NCBI GenBank assembly: GCA_003427395.1
Contig: BFEA01000601.1
Location: 700,882 to 723,114 of the forward strand
From: Chara braunii
Taxonomy: Eukaryota; Streptophyta; Charophyceae; Charales; Characeae
DNA: 22,233 bases
Direction: 5' to 3'
Below the pieces are notes generated by a model. That model was not told the DNA's origin. It worked only from the letters and a program-made list of their open reading frames with translations, and did no database searches. Within the stretch, counting starts at the first letter, position 1; each line of letters begins with the position of its first letter. A program made the position numbers and the translations under genes. Shown piece after piece: positions 1 to 8,210 of the stretch.

Positions 1-318
1 GGGTGCGGGTGATGGAGGTGGAAGAAGGTAGGTGAAGGTTGGCCATGGTGGATGGGTGCGGGTGATGGAGGTGGAAGAAGGTAAGTGAGGGCTGGCTATG
101 GTGGATGGGTGTGGGTGACGGAGGTGGAAGAAGAAAAGTGAGGGTTGGCTATGGTGGATGGGTGCGGGTGATGGAGGTGGAAGAAGGTAGGTGAAGGTTG
201 GCTATGGTGGATGGGTGTAGGTGAGGGAGGCGGAAGAAGGTAAGTGAAGGTTGGCTATGGTGAATGGGTGCGGGTGATGGAGTTAGAAGAAGGTGGAAGA
301 AGGTTGGTTACTGCGGAT
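1..318. repeat. 53-bp minisatellite, six tandem units
   Basis: Six head-to-tail units start at 1, 54, 107, 160, 213 and 266, each exactly 53 bp and beginning GGGTGYGGGTGA. A partial seventh starts at 319. Units 1-5 differ by a few substitutions; unit 6 is rearranged in its middle. 53 is not a multiple of three, so a protein-coding repeat is unlikely. The left edge lies outside the window. The + strand is strongly G-rich and C-poor. Confidence 0.93.
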
Positions 319-762
319 GGGTGTGGATGGCGGTGAAGGGGTGACGGGTTGCAAAGTAACCCTTGGCCCCACGTTGCTTCCTACCTGAGCGATTGGGGTC
401 ATTGCCCGCCGTACCCCTTAGCCCCGGAGGCAAAAACAGTTCCCACAGTACACAGTCCACACTCCATATGCAGAAACACTCAGTTGCAGCAAACACAGTT
501 GGCTGGGGACCTGCAGAATCTGCAGATTCCGCTAACTGCGGTAGCTTACCGCTTTCGCTGTTTTTTCTGCCAAGGCGAAAATCCGAAATACTCAGACCTA
601 CGTTACCTGCCCCAAACAACATCAAAATCACCCAAATTTTGTTGGTCCCTCTCACTGTATCACAGGGAAGCCCTCCACAAAATTTCGTTTCATTCCGAAA
701 ATCGTTTGGGGCAAGTTGCACGTTTCGGGCGTCGGTCGGTTCCGGGCGAACAGTTCGGAGGA

Positions 763-795
763 AGTCCGTTTTCTGATTTTTTCAGAAAACGGACT
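763..795. other. Perfect 14-bp inverted repeat, T5 loop
   Basis: AGTCCGTTTTCTGA at 763-776 is the exact reverse complement of 782-795, separated by five T. The stem could fold in RNA from either strand or extrude as a cruciform. It is not followed by a T-run that would suggest a terminator. Its AGTCCG core resembles the AGTCCG/CGGACT stems common in the LTRs. Confidence 0.8.
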
Positions 796-840
796 CCGAT
801 GGCCTGCTGGGTCTGCAGGTCATCTGTATGTACTCAGAAC

Positions 841-868
841 ATGAGGTCTGAGAATTCTCAAACCTCAT
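841..868. other. 28-bp near-perfect palindrome
   Basis: The sequence is centred between 854 and 855. The inner TGAGAATTCTCA is a perfect 12-bp palindrome. Flanking ATGAGGT (841-847) pairs with ACCTCAT (862-868), with a single mismatch between 848 and 861. Confidence 0.75.
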
Positions 869-1206
869 CCCCAAGTTTTGGCAGCGCCGTTGCTATCGTG
901 CCTTCGACCGTATTTGGCCCGTTTGTTGTTTTTCGTGCGGCCCTTGCACCGGTGGTGGTTGCCATATCTTTTTCCCGGATCAGCAGTCTATGCTGGCCAG
1001 GTTTTGTCTAGGACTGCAGACCTACAGCTACCAGTAAAGGAAAACACAACAACATCTCGAACACCTGAAAAACATCATCCCATCAAACTCCCCAATCGCC
1101 ACGTTCGAATAGAACACGAGGGAGTAAAGACGTGCGGTATTAGGCCTAGAGCATGAAGGGAAAACTCAGCGTCTTATCGGAGGGTGAGGGTCAGGCAATA
1201 TAGGCC

Positions 1207-2101
1207 TTCTACACTCCCAGACCACTACACTACACTAGTACATAAACTGCGATCCATACTCAAGTGAGAATACAAGTGGAAAGTGAAGAACAGGAGAGAA
1301 ATTCACAAGTTTGCGCTCACCCACACTAGGGGAAGAGTTGCGATTTACATGGGGATGGAGAAATGGACAAAACATACACAAGACACTACCGAAACACTAC
1401 TCTACACCAAGATATGAGTTGCGATTCACTTGAGAGAGATAGAATAGACAAAACAACCACAAAACACTACTCAAACACTACTCTACACCAAAATATGAGT
1501 TGCGATTTACACTCAAGTAGGAGAACAAGTAGGAAATGAAGAATATGAATAAAAATGACAAGTTTCGAGCTCACATACACTAGGAGGTGAGTTGCGATTT
1601 ACATATGAGCGAAGAAAATGACAAAACATGCACATCACAACACTCAAACACAAGTTGGCATCAACATATGAGTTGCGATTTACCCCCAAGTAGAAAAATG
1701 AGTAGAAACATGAAGATCATGAGAGAAAATCACAAGTTTGAGCTCACATACATGAGGGAGAGAGTTGCGATTTACATCCAAGTAGAAAAACAAGTACCAA
1801 ATGACGAATATGAGAGAAAATGACAAGATTTGAGCTCACATACACTAGGAAATAAGTTGCGATTTACACCCAAGTAGGAAAACAAGTAGAAAATGACAAG
1901 TTTTGAGCTCACATACACCACGAGATGAGTTGCGATTTACATAGGAGTGAAGAAAAGGACAAAACATGCACATCACAACACTCAAACAAAAGTTGACATC
2001 AACATATGAGTTGCGCTTCACACCCAAGTAGAAAAACAAGTAGAAAACGAAAAATATGAGAGAAAATAACAAGTTTTGAGCTCACATATACTAGGAGATG
2101 A
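1207..2101 (+). repeat. Two-part satellite array (81/92-bp subunits), left
   Basis: The box GTTGCGATTTAC or a close variant starts at 1337, 1418, 1499, 1591, 1672, 1764, 1856, 1929 and 2010. Intervals are 81, 81, 92, 81, 92, 92, 73 and 81, with a final truncated box near 2102. Two related subunits are mixed: a ~92-bp type containing GAGCTCACA and an ~81-bp type containing GGACAAAACA. Together they make the 173-bp counterpart of the 172-bp monomer at 13308. Alternation is irregular here, so the array has decayed or rearranged. Short open frames inside it are by-products. Confidence 0.88.
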
Positions 2102-2336
2102 GTGAGGAGGAAGGTGGCGAGAAGGGTGAGGGGAAGAAAGAGGGAAGGGAGGGGGAAGAAGAAGGAGAAGAGGAGGAAGAAGAAGAAGAAAAAAGGGGAG
2201 AAGAAGAAGAATGAGGAGAAGAAGAAGAAGGAAGGAGAAGAAGAGGAGGAAAAAGAAGAAGGGGAAAAAGAAAGAGAAGGGGAGAAGAAGGAGAGGGATA
2301 GGGGAGAGAAGAGAAGGGAGAAGAAGGGGGAGGTAT
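2102..2336 (+). repeat. Purine-only (GA) tract
   Basis: About 235 bp of almost uninterrupted A and G on the + strand, mainly GAAGAAG, GGAGAAG and GAGGAAG, begins at the end of the satellite. The equivalent place in the right LTR (about 14197-14415) has the same kind of tract, so it is an original part of the LTR. Open frames rich in K, E and R (or S, P, F, L on the other strand) are low-complexity artefacts. Confidence 0.85.
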
Positions 2337-2739
2337 CTCTCCACTCACCCCTTGGATGTCTCACTCTCAATGAAGCTCCCTCCTTCTTGGCTATGACTTT
2401 CTTCTCCTTCAAGGCTTTCTTCTTCCTCTCTCACCTCCTCCAGGATGCTATGGGCTCCTACCACTAAGACTAGAGAGTCCTCCCCTCTAGGAGGGCTAAT
2501 GGGACTCCTCTTAGTCTTGTCTTCCTCTCCGCTAGCCTGGGAGCTATGGCGGATTACCTCCCTCACTACCACTAGCTTGTAGAGTCTTCTCCCATTAGCT
2601 CACAGCCTCCTCCAAGCTTCGAAACCGGCAGGGGTTCCCCTCACTACTCTTCGAATGCCTCTAGAGCTCTCACGGGCTCATTTGGGCAGCACGGGCACTA
2701 CTCGTGCAAGTATGAGTGTGGCGGACTGAATCCTTAGCT

Positions 2740-2747
2740 TATATAGG
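2740..2747 (+). promoter_or_regulatory. Possible LTR TATA box
   Basis: TATATAGG lies in the LTR body about 640 bp after the satellite. The matching place in the right LTR (near 14833) reads CTTCTGTAGG, so the motif is lost or was never conserved. A plausible promoter element for element transcription, but based on the motif alone. Confidence 0.2.
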
Positions 2748-3425
2748 CTGGGAACAGTAGTCCGGCCAGCCCTTGGGCCCTCCCAAGTACCCAAAGGTGA
2801 ACCGGGGTACCCCCTTGGCCAAACTTCACCTCTAGGCCTCTCCGGGGGCACCTGGACCTCCTTTTGGCCAGGTACATATAGTCCGAGTGGTTGGTACCAA
2901 CTCGGCTTACCCCTTGGGCCTCTTTTCAACCTCCTACCTCTTGGAAAATGCTGCCCCCTCGAATCCAAGGTCCAAGGGGTAGCCTACTTGGGAGAAAAAA
3001 ACCTTGTGGACCTTTTTCTCGATTTTTTCAAGTTTCGGCCTCCCTTGGGTAGGCCGGACCATTTTCCCAAGTGGCGGCACATTTTCAGCCTTGGATCAGG
3101 CTGAAATCCAAGGCCACCAATATTCCGAGCTACCCCATGGTCGTCCTTGGATCAATTTTGAGCCTATAGGCTCAATTTTTCAATTTTTTGTGCATCTGAC
3201 TCTCTTTTTGGGCCAAATGCAAAGTTTCGTCTTTTCCTTCATTTTGTTCCTTCCCTTTTTGGGCTGCCACCTCATTCCGAATCTAGCCGTTTTATGCTGC
3301 CCCACAAAAAACGGCAGTTTTCTCTCCACCATGAGATATGATCTCAGATCCATGGCCTAAAAGAAAACCGGATTTTTCCCTCTTGCATTTTCTTTTTATT
3401 TTTGTCATTTTAATTCAAATTTTGT

Positions 3426-3446
3426 TGAGATATGGGTCATATCTCA
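3426..3446. other. Hairpin, 9-bp stem, 3-nt loop (left LTR)
   Basis: TGAGATATG (3426-3434), GGT, then CATATCTCA (3438-3446), perfectly paired. The right LTR keeps the hairpin at 15520-15548 with a longer stem. Confidence 0.75.
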
Positions 3447-3863
3447 GCAATCCGGCCTGCACTCCTTAGATCTAGGAGAAGTGAGGTTATCATTGGGACC
3501 TAGCAGTTCCTACCGCTGCTATCCTAATGGGCCGGCATACTCCCCTCCACACATTTCTCCTATTTTGTCTCATTTTCCCTCATTTTTCTGTTCTTTTTCC
3601 TTTCTTTTTCTTTTATTTTTGCTGTGACATGTGTCAACTTGTCGTGCACTCTCTTTCTAGGCCTTAGAGCCTTGATTGTGGCCAGGTTCATGCCTGGCTG
3701 TTGGTCGTTACACCCCGGCCCACCAAGTTGGCATGCCCATGCCCCTATGGGGCTCATTTTCCTCCCGTTAGCCTCCATTTTGAGCCCCCTTGGCTCCGAT
3801 TTTTCTTGGCTAACCCGTTTCTTGATTGGAGCCCCTTGGACTCTTGTTTTCTCATGCCTAGAT

Positions 3864-3883
3864 AGTCCGAAATACCCCGGACT
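3864..3883. other. AGTCCG/CGGACT hairpin (left LTR)
   Basis: AGTCCG at 3864-3869 pairs with CGGACT at 3878-3883. The right-LTR equivalent at 15965-15984 is an almost complete 20-bp palindrome. The same six-base stem recurs at 5332-5352, 16496-16522 and 17403-17424. Confidence 0.65.
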
Positions 3884-3948
3884 GCTGGGCAACCCTCCCC
3901 TTATTTTATTTTATTTTGTTTCCGCTTCCTCTTCACCCGTTTGGGCTG

Positions 3949-3968
3949 CACTAGCGCTTGCACTAGTG
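3949..3968. other. CACTAG-type palindrome, first left-LTR copy
   Basis: CACTAGCGC (3949-3957), TT, GCACTAGTG (3960-3968), with one mismatch. It is followed by a GATCTTCGATCTTG segment. One of four copies of this module, two per LTR (see 5579, 16049 and 17652). Confidence 0.65.
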
Positions 3969-4404
3969 GTGTTAATATTTTCCACCGTCGAGATCTTCGA
4001 TCTTGGCAGTGCCGTTTGTTTTGCATGGCCACTCGATACCTTGGCTAATGGTTCGCCCTTGGAACACCTCAAATCCCCACCGCTTCCCGTATTAGTCTCA
4101 TTTTTTCGTTCCGCCGGTGTCGTCGTCGACAAAACTCAATTTCAGATAATTTTTATTTGGTCCCTTTGGCCCCCGGCGTCATCCCGGTTGATGCCAATTT
4201 TCATTTGGGACTTTCCGTGTCCCCGACAGTCCAATTTTTATTATTCTAACGTGCCCCAAGTATCGTCTTCAATTTTTCCGGCCGCGGGACCCTTGTCGTG
4301 CCGTTGCCGTTTTACCGCCACACTCCCCTAGGCCTACGGCACCGTGGCTTGGCTCATTTCCCCTTGGGCGTGTCGTGGCTCATTTCCCCTTGGCCTAGGC
4401 ATCC

Positions 4405-4890
4405 CTATGCAGTCCGTTATCTCTCGCATTGCAGCCATAGCCAATTTACTAGCCCCACAACCCCACGTCATGCCCCATGAACAAGGAAAATAAAGCGTTA
4501 ATTTTCCCAAGGCATCCGGGCTCAATTTTTGGCTCTCGGGACCCCAAGAACTTGTGTTGGCCCCTCCCTATGCAATCCGTTGTAATTTGGACTGCAGTAG
4601 GGGCTGTTTTCATTGTCCTAGTGCCCCACAACTAACCCCCAACTGAAAGAAAATAAAACGGTCATGTCCCAAATGCATCCGGTCTCCATTTTGGCTCCCG
4701 GTGCACCTAAAACATGTATTTGGCCTCTCCCATGCAATCCGATATTTTTTGGTTGCAAGGGGCTTTGATTTTCTTTGCATAAATCAAATAAAATCAAAGT
4801 CCTTGGTAACCGCCATATGCCCAAATGAATCTGGTCCAAAATGCCCTCCCTAGGTGGCCGTTTTCGTCCGTTAGTCACCTTTTGACCTTC
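4405..4890 (+). repeat. ~162-bp tandem repeat, three diverged units (left LTR)
   Basis: The phrase TGCARTCCG, followed by a pairing GGACTGCA-like segment, recurs with its core at 4411, 4574 and 4736, spacings of 163 and 162 bp. Each unit then carries a CCCCACAAC-like segment, a GAAAATAAA-like segment and a GCATCCGG-like segment. The right LTR has the same three units at 16499, 16662 and 16795; the last spacing is shorter (133 bp) because of a deletion. The triplication therefore predates the split of the two LTR sequences. Confidence 0.75.
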
Positions 4891-4936
4891 CTCCGTTTAC
4901 TCTTTTTTTTTTTCTTTTTTTCTTTTTTTCTTTTTC

Positions 4937-5290
4937 CCCCACTTGTAGACAGTTGGGACTTGTCAGTCCCTACTTGCTGCAGTCCCAACTGACGGCCAAC
5001 TCACTCATCCTCTCTCACCTCCCATTTTTCTTTTTTTTTCTTTTTCTTTTAGCATGCTAAGTGTCAACTAGCCGTTAAGGCCTTTTTCTCATTTTTCTTT
5101 TCTTTTCTTTTCATTTTCCTTCTCCCTTGGACAGTTGGGACTTGGCAGTCCCTACTTGCTGCAGTCCCTACTAATGGCCAACTCACTCACTCCCTCTCAC
5201 TCTCATTGTCTCATTCTCCCACATTTTCTTTTTCTTTTTCTTTTTCTTTTTGCATGTCAAGTGTCAACTAGCCGTTAAGGCCCTTTTCTT
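4937..5290 (+). repeat. 182-bp tandem duplication (left LTR)
   Basis: Two units place AGTTGGGACT at 4951 and 5133, exactly 182 bp apart. Each continues with a T-rich segment and AAGTGTCAACTAGCCGTTAAG. The right LTR has the same duplication at 17022 and 17204, again 182 bp apart. A third, more diverged relative sits near 3494 (right LTR 15593). Confidence 0.85.
4951..4990 (+). other. One-arm/two-partner hairpin module (left LTR)
   Basis: AGTTGGGACT (4951-4960) pairs perfectly with AGTCCCAACT (4981-4990). With one mismatch it can instead pair with AGTCCCTACT (4965-4974) across a 4-nt loop. The module repeats at 5133-5172 and in the right LTR at 17022-17061 and 17204-17243. No function is known to me. 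Confidence 0.7.
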
Positions 5291-5331
5291 ACCTCGTCCT
5301 CTTAGTTTTTGCCCTTCCTATGCCCAAGAGC

Positions 5332-5352
5332 CAGTCCGTTTTTCTCGGACTG
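5332..5352. other. CAGTCCG/CGGACTG hairpin (left LTR)
   Basis: CAGTCCG (5332-5338) and CGGACTG (5346-5352) flank a 7-nt loop. The right-LTR equivalent at 17403-17424 keeps the same stem with a slightly different loop. Confidence 0.7.
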
Positions 5353-5578
5353 CAGTTGTGGCCCTTCCATGCCCTTGGGAGCCACCGTTAGCCCCTTTCT
5401 CTCCAAACGGTAGGCCCCCATGCACCAATTTTTTGGGGGGGGGCCTATTTTTTTCATGTTGGCTCTTTTGGCCCCATTTTCTTGGGGGAGGCTAATCCGA
5501 GATTTTTCGGATTGCTCCCATGCCTCCTAGTACCTGTTTCCTTGCTTTTTATTTTTCTTTTAGCCTTCCCGCTTGCTC

Positions 5579-5600
5579 CCACTAGTGCTTGCACTAGTGG
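5579..5600. other. 22-bp perfect palindrome with 2-nt centre
   Basis: CCACTAGTGC (5579-5588), TT, GCACTAGTGG (5591-5600). The arms pair perfectly. The best preserved of the four copies in the two LTRs. Confidence 0.8.
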
Positions 5601-5656
5601 TACTAATAATTTTGGTCATCAAGATCTCCGATCTTTACGGTGCAATCGTTGTTGTT

Positions 5657-5658
<2 letters not shown>

Positions 5659-5695
<37 letters not shown>
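5659..5695 (+). repeat. T37 homopolymer
   Basis: A run of 37 T in the left LTR. Its length is unreliable in most sequencing technologies. The right LTR equivalent (near 17700) has no such run, so it arose or expanded after the LTRs diverged, or is an insertion-derived tail. Confidence 0.9.
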
Positions 5696-5698
<3 letters not shown>

Positions 5699-5760
5699 GC
5701 ATACCATGCTGCCATTTTCCCTTGGGCGTCACACGCCCTCACCACTTGTCCCGCGCTAGT

Positions 5761-5799
5761 CCCCGACACTAGTCCCCGACACTAGTCCCCGACACTAGT
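5761..5799 (+). repeat. 13-bp tandem repeat, three copies
   Basis: CCCCGACACTAGT occurs at 5761, 5774 and 5787 without change. The right LTR has about one copy in the matching place (near 17786). Confidence 0.9.
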
Positions 5800-6165
5800 C
5801 CCGCCGGTACCGCATTTTCCGCCTAGCCTCACGTGGTCCCCGACACTGGTCCCATAGGTGCCGCGTATTTGCTTGGCCTCATGCGGTCCCCGACACTCAT
5901 CCCATGGGTGCCACATTTTCTCTTGGTCTCACGCGGTCCCCGATACTTTGTCCCGCTAGTACCGCATTTTCTCTTGACCTCACGTGGTCCCCGACACTTT
6001 GTCCCGCCAGTACGGCATCTTTTCTTGGTCTCACGCGGTCCCCGACACTTTGTCCCGCCGGTACCGCATCTTTTCTTAGTCTCACGAGGTCCCCGACACT
6101 TTGTCCCGCTGGTACCGCATCTTTTCTTGGTCTCACGCAGTTCCCGGCACTTTGTCCCGCCAGGC
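5798..6165 (+). repeat. 51-bp tandem repeat, about seven units
   Basis: The GTCCC anchor recurs at 5798, 5849, 5899, 5950, 6001, 6052, 6103 and 6154, all 51 bp apart except one of 50. Units contain a CCGCATCTTTTCTTGGTCTC-like segment and end CCCCGACACTTT. Because 51 is 17 codons, frames on both strands stay open with a 17-residue period (+ 5833-6414, - 5897-6205). I treat these as repeat artefacts because the right LTR does not keep them. The expansion explains most of the length difference between the LTRs. Confidence 0.9.
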
Positions 6166-6559
6166 GTGAATCCTCACTTGGCCCATGACCCCCTTGTCGC
6201 TGCATCCTGGCGGCCTACTTGGCTCGGCTACGTTTTCTCGTGCCGACGCCTTACGTATCATTCACCCATTTCCCTCGCTTCTTTTCTCTCTTTGCAGCGC
6301 GAATCCTTTGCCACTACTTTTCTTGGCGGTCCTCCTCCGTTTCGTGGGAAGGGTTGCCTTCGCCACTTTCTTGTGTATCTCCGCCGCTCCCCGTTCCGTC
6401 AATTTTCTTCTTAGTCCATTGGTCCTCACGACTCTTGGCAGCTTCTAGGTTCCTAGCGCCTATGCCTAAGCCTTGATCTTTCCATCCTTCTTGCCTCTAG
6501 TTTTCTCTGTCGTGCACAAATTAGCCATATACAGTCTCTCAAGTGACGGGAAGTCATTT
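6166..6559 (+). other. LTR 3' part, no gene
   Basis: This aligns with about 18090-18471. It includes GTGCACAAAT and ATACAGTCTCTC followed by AGTGACGGG, shared with the right LTR just before the terminal hairpin. No conserved frame. Confidence 0.5.
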
Positions 6560-6578
6560 GGGACTCACCAGTCCCGAC
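6560..6578 (+). other. Terminal hairpin and end of left LTR
   Basis: GGGACT (6560-6565), CACC, AGTCCC (6570-6575), then GAC. Similarity to the right LTR stops here. The right LTR ends with GGGAC (18472-18476) and GTCCC (18483-18487). The motif is the short form of the hairpin at 4951 and may mark the LTR boundary. Confidence 0.55.
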
Positions 6579-7183
6579 AACGGGAAGGGTCTTCGACAGG
6601 GGAAAGTTCGGGAAAAGTTGGGGGAAGCAAAAGAGGACCCCAGGAAAGTAAGGGAAAAAGGGACAACGACAGGACAAGTCCTCGAAACTCAAACGGTACC
6701 ACGCCCAAGAAAACGAAAGTCTCGGACGCACGCCGTAAGCTGGCGGAAATAAAAAAGCGAACCGCAGAGTATAAGGCGAGGCTTATCAAAAAGATGATGG
6801 CTGGGAACGAAAGAGACTTTCTGAGAGAAGGGTCACGAGAGGAACGCAGGGCCAACCAGGACGATGTTAGACACGGAGGAAAGGATAATAGTCATAGGGG
6901 AACACCCAGCAAGAAAGGGAGGGAGAAGGGGGACTCCTCGGCCGTAGACACAGAAAAGGCTACGACCCCACCTGCTATGGACAGTAGTGCTAGCCATCTG
7001 CCCGCCACGCCGAAAGTAACGAAGGGGTGCGACGAATTTTGGAGTCTCAGAGAAAGGGTGTTAGGATGGTTTGATCCGGAGGGTACGCCAAAAGTCGGGG
7101 AAAAGCAGAGGGATGATAAGGAAGGAGAAGGGTCCATTGTGGTCGGTGAAGCGGGTAGCTCCGAGGGGTTCTCAAGAGGATAG
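6579..7183 (+). pseudogene. gag: gag N-terminal region, basic low-complexity
   Basis: An open frame runs from before the LTR end to a TAG at 7181-7183. No ATG occurs between the LTR end and 6794, so the true start is unknown. The product is Ser-, Gly-, Lys- and Arg-rich, then has a charged, probably coiled-coil stretch around SDARRKLAEIKKRTAEYKA (near 6719-6775). It ends in an acidic and basic linker. It lies immediately after the left LTR, where Ty3/gypsy gag starts. A change to frame 1 near 7177 joins it to the recognisable gag core. Assignment rests mainly on position; the sequence itself has no family motif I recognise. Confidence 0.45.
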
Positions 7184-8210
7184 TAGTCACCCTCACCCGG
7201 ATTCTGAATAAGAATCAGGGGTATCTTGCGGATGCCAAGAAGAAACTCACTTTCGACGGGGCGAACATTACGGAGTTCCTGATAGACTACGAGAACCTGG
7301 CAACCTTGTTGAAATGGAGTGAGGAAGAGAAGATGGACCACTTAGGGCATCATATGTCGCTAAGCTTAGGAAGGGACATTATGGCTATCGTCGCCTCTAG
7401 TGGATCCTGGAAAGAGACCCGGAACGAGATGATGAGGAAATAAATTAAGGCAGAGAAAATGGCAACAAAAGTTGAGTTGGCAGCGGTCCAAAAGAACAAC
7501 TATGCAACTTACAATGACTTCCTGGGGGCATTTACCCTAGTGGCGTTACGGATTCCCGAGGTAACAGACCGAATAATGAGCAAGTATTTCCTCAGGCAGT
7601 TTTCCGAGTTTGACAAAGATAAGATCACGTCGGCCTACCAACAGAATAGTAAGTTTAAGTATACAAGGGATGTGGACTTCAGCACAGTAACAGACCTCGC
7701 AGAAAAGACAGTGGTGACCGAGACGGTAGCCCTGCTTAAGGAAGGAGAGGTTATAGACCTGACCGGAAAAACAGGGGAGAAGGTCAAGAAGGGGATAGAA
7801 AGTCTGCATGAACGAGTGCACGGGGTTGATAACAAGATAGAAAAAGTGGAAAATGCGCTACTAGTAATGCAGGCACAAGTATCCCGACCCGCCCTCCCGC
7901 CCCAAGAGGTCGTAGTTCCGACGGCAGTAGCGAATCGAGGGTATGGCAGGCGGGATCCGACTAATGAGCAATCCAAGTATTGCACAATGATCATACATTT
8001 CATGCGGACCTGCCCAAGACTCAACCATGATATTATGAGACAAAGATGCAGCTGGTCCCTTAAAGGTGAAATTTTCGGGCTTCACGGAGAGCGCATAAAC
8101 TGAAATTCGCCAGGAGGGATGCGGCGTGTCGTCATCATCCTGAATAACCTGGATATAGCTATCGTAGAAGCCGAGTCGGTAACTGACATTGTTTGGGACC
8201 AACCGAGGGG
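7180..8210 (+). pseudogene. gag: gag core and degenerate zinc knuckle
   Basis: Frame 1 reads a gag-like helical region with TFDGANITEFLIDYENLA (about 7249-7302), resembling the FDG..I..FL..YE opening of Ty3/gypsy gag. It is cut by TAA at 7441 and resumes to TGA at 8101, with weak continuation to about 8210. A basic, coiled segment (about 7750-7860) precedes a zinc-knuckle remnant: C at 7981, then four residues, H, four residues, C. The first cysteine expected three codons upstream is Ser (7972-7974), so the CCHC motif is incomplete. Gag forms the particle and packages element RNA. This copy could not, given the two stops and the frame change. The frame shifts to frame 2 near 8205. Confidence 0.65.

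Larger units (their letters stand above)
319..1206. other. No recognisable gene; mixed-composition spacer
   Basis: Several open frames exist here (for example 349-1011 on + and 308-721 on -). They overlap one another on both strands, lack family motifs and have no consistent codon bias, so I read none as a gene. The stretch separates the 53-bp minisatellite from the satellite that opens the left LTR. It contains a perfect hairpin at 763-795 and a palindrome at 841-868. I see no similarity between it and the DNA upstream of the right LTR (12706-13307), as expected if it is flanking host DNA. Confidence 0.5.
2346..4400 (+). other. LTR body, pyrimidine-rich, no gene
   Basis: This aligns by eye with about 14420-16490. 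The best conserved stretch surrounds CCTCTAGGAGGGCTAA (2485 and 14579). The two copies differ by substitutions with few indels. I see no conserved frame; the longest frame here (3624-4331, +) has no family motif. Hairpins at 3426, 3864 and 3949 are annotated separately. Confidence 0.6.
1207..6578 (+). repeat. Left (5') LTR, about 5.4 kb
   Basis: In order it holds a satellite array (to 2101), a purine tract (to about 2336), then pyrimidine-rich DNA with three ~162-bp units (from about 4405), two 182-bp units (4951, 5133), a T37 tract, a 13-bp repeat, a 51-bp repeat and a terminal GGGACT/AGTCCC hairpin. The right edge is well placed, because similarity to the right LTR stops just after GTCCCGAC. 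The left edge is approximate: the first satellite-like bases are near 1207. No conserved ORF is shared in frame with the other copy, so this is regulatory or structural DNA. No tRNA-like primer-binding site starting TGG is evident just after 6578. Confidence 0.7.

Noticed and set aside
1-318. CRISPR-like regular repeats
   Set aside because: Units are contiguous 53-bp repeats without unique spacers, in a eukaryotic context.
349-1011. 220-residue open frame
   Set aside because: Overlaps other open frames on both strands, has no motif, and runs across the hairpin and palindrome.
1587-1823. 78-residue frame within the satellite
   Set aside because: Satellite-derived; the same region is repetitive DNA with box spacings that shift frame.
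2018-2467. Several 60-137-residue frames on both strands rich in Lys/Glu/Arg or Ser/Phe/Leu
   Set aside because: They translate the purine tract and its complement. Low complexity with no conserved frame in the other LTR.
3624-4331. 235-residue hydrophobic open frame in the left LTR
   Set aside because: The aligned right LTR does not keep a comparable frame. Composition reflects pyrimidine-rich DNA.
5833-6414. 193-residue repeat protein with a 17-residue period
   Set aside because: A by-product of the 51-bp minisatellite. The opposite strand and another frame are open too, and the right LTR lacks the array.
6579-6620. tRNA primer-binding site after the left LTR
   Set aside because: No TGG-starting match to a tRNA 3' end that I recognise begins at the LTR boundary; left unannotated.
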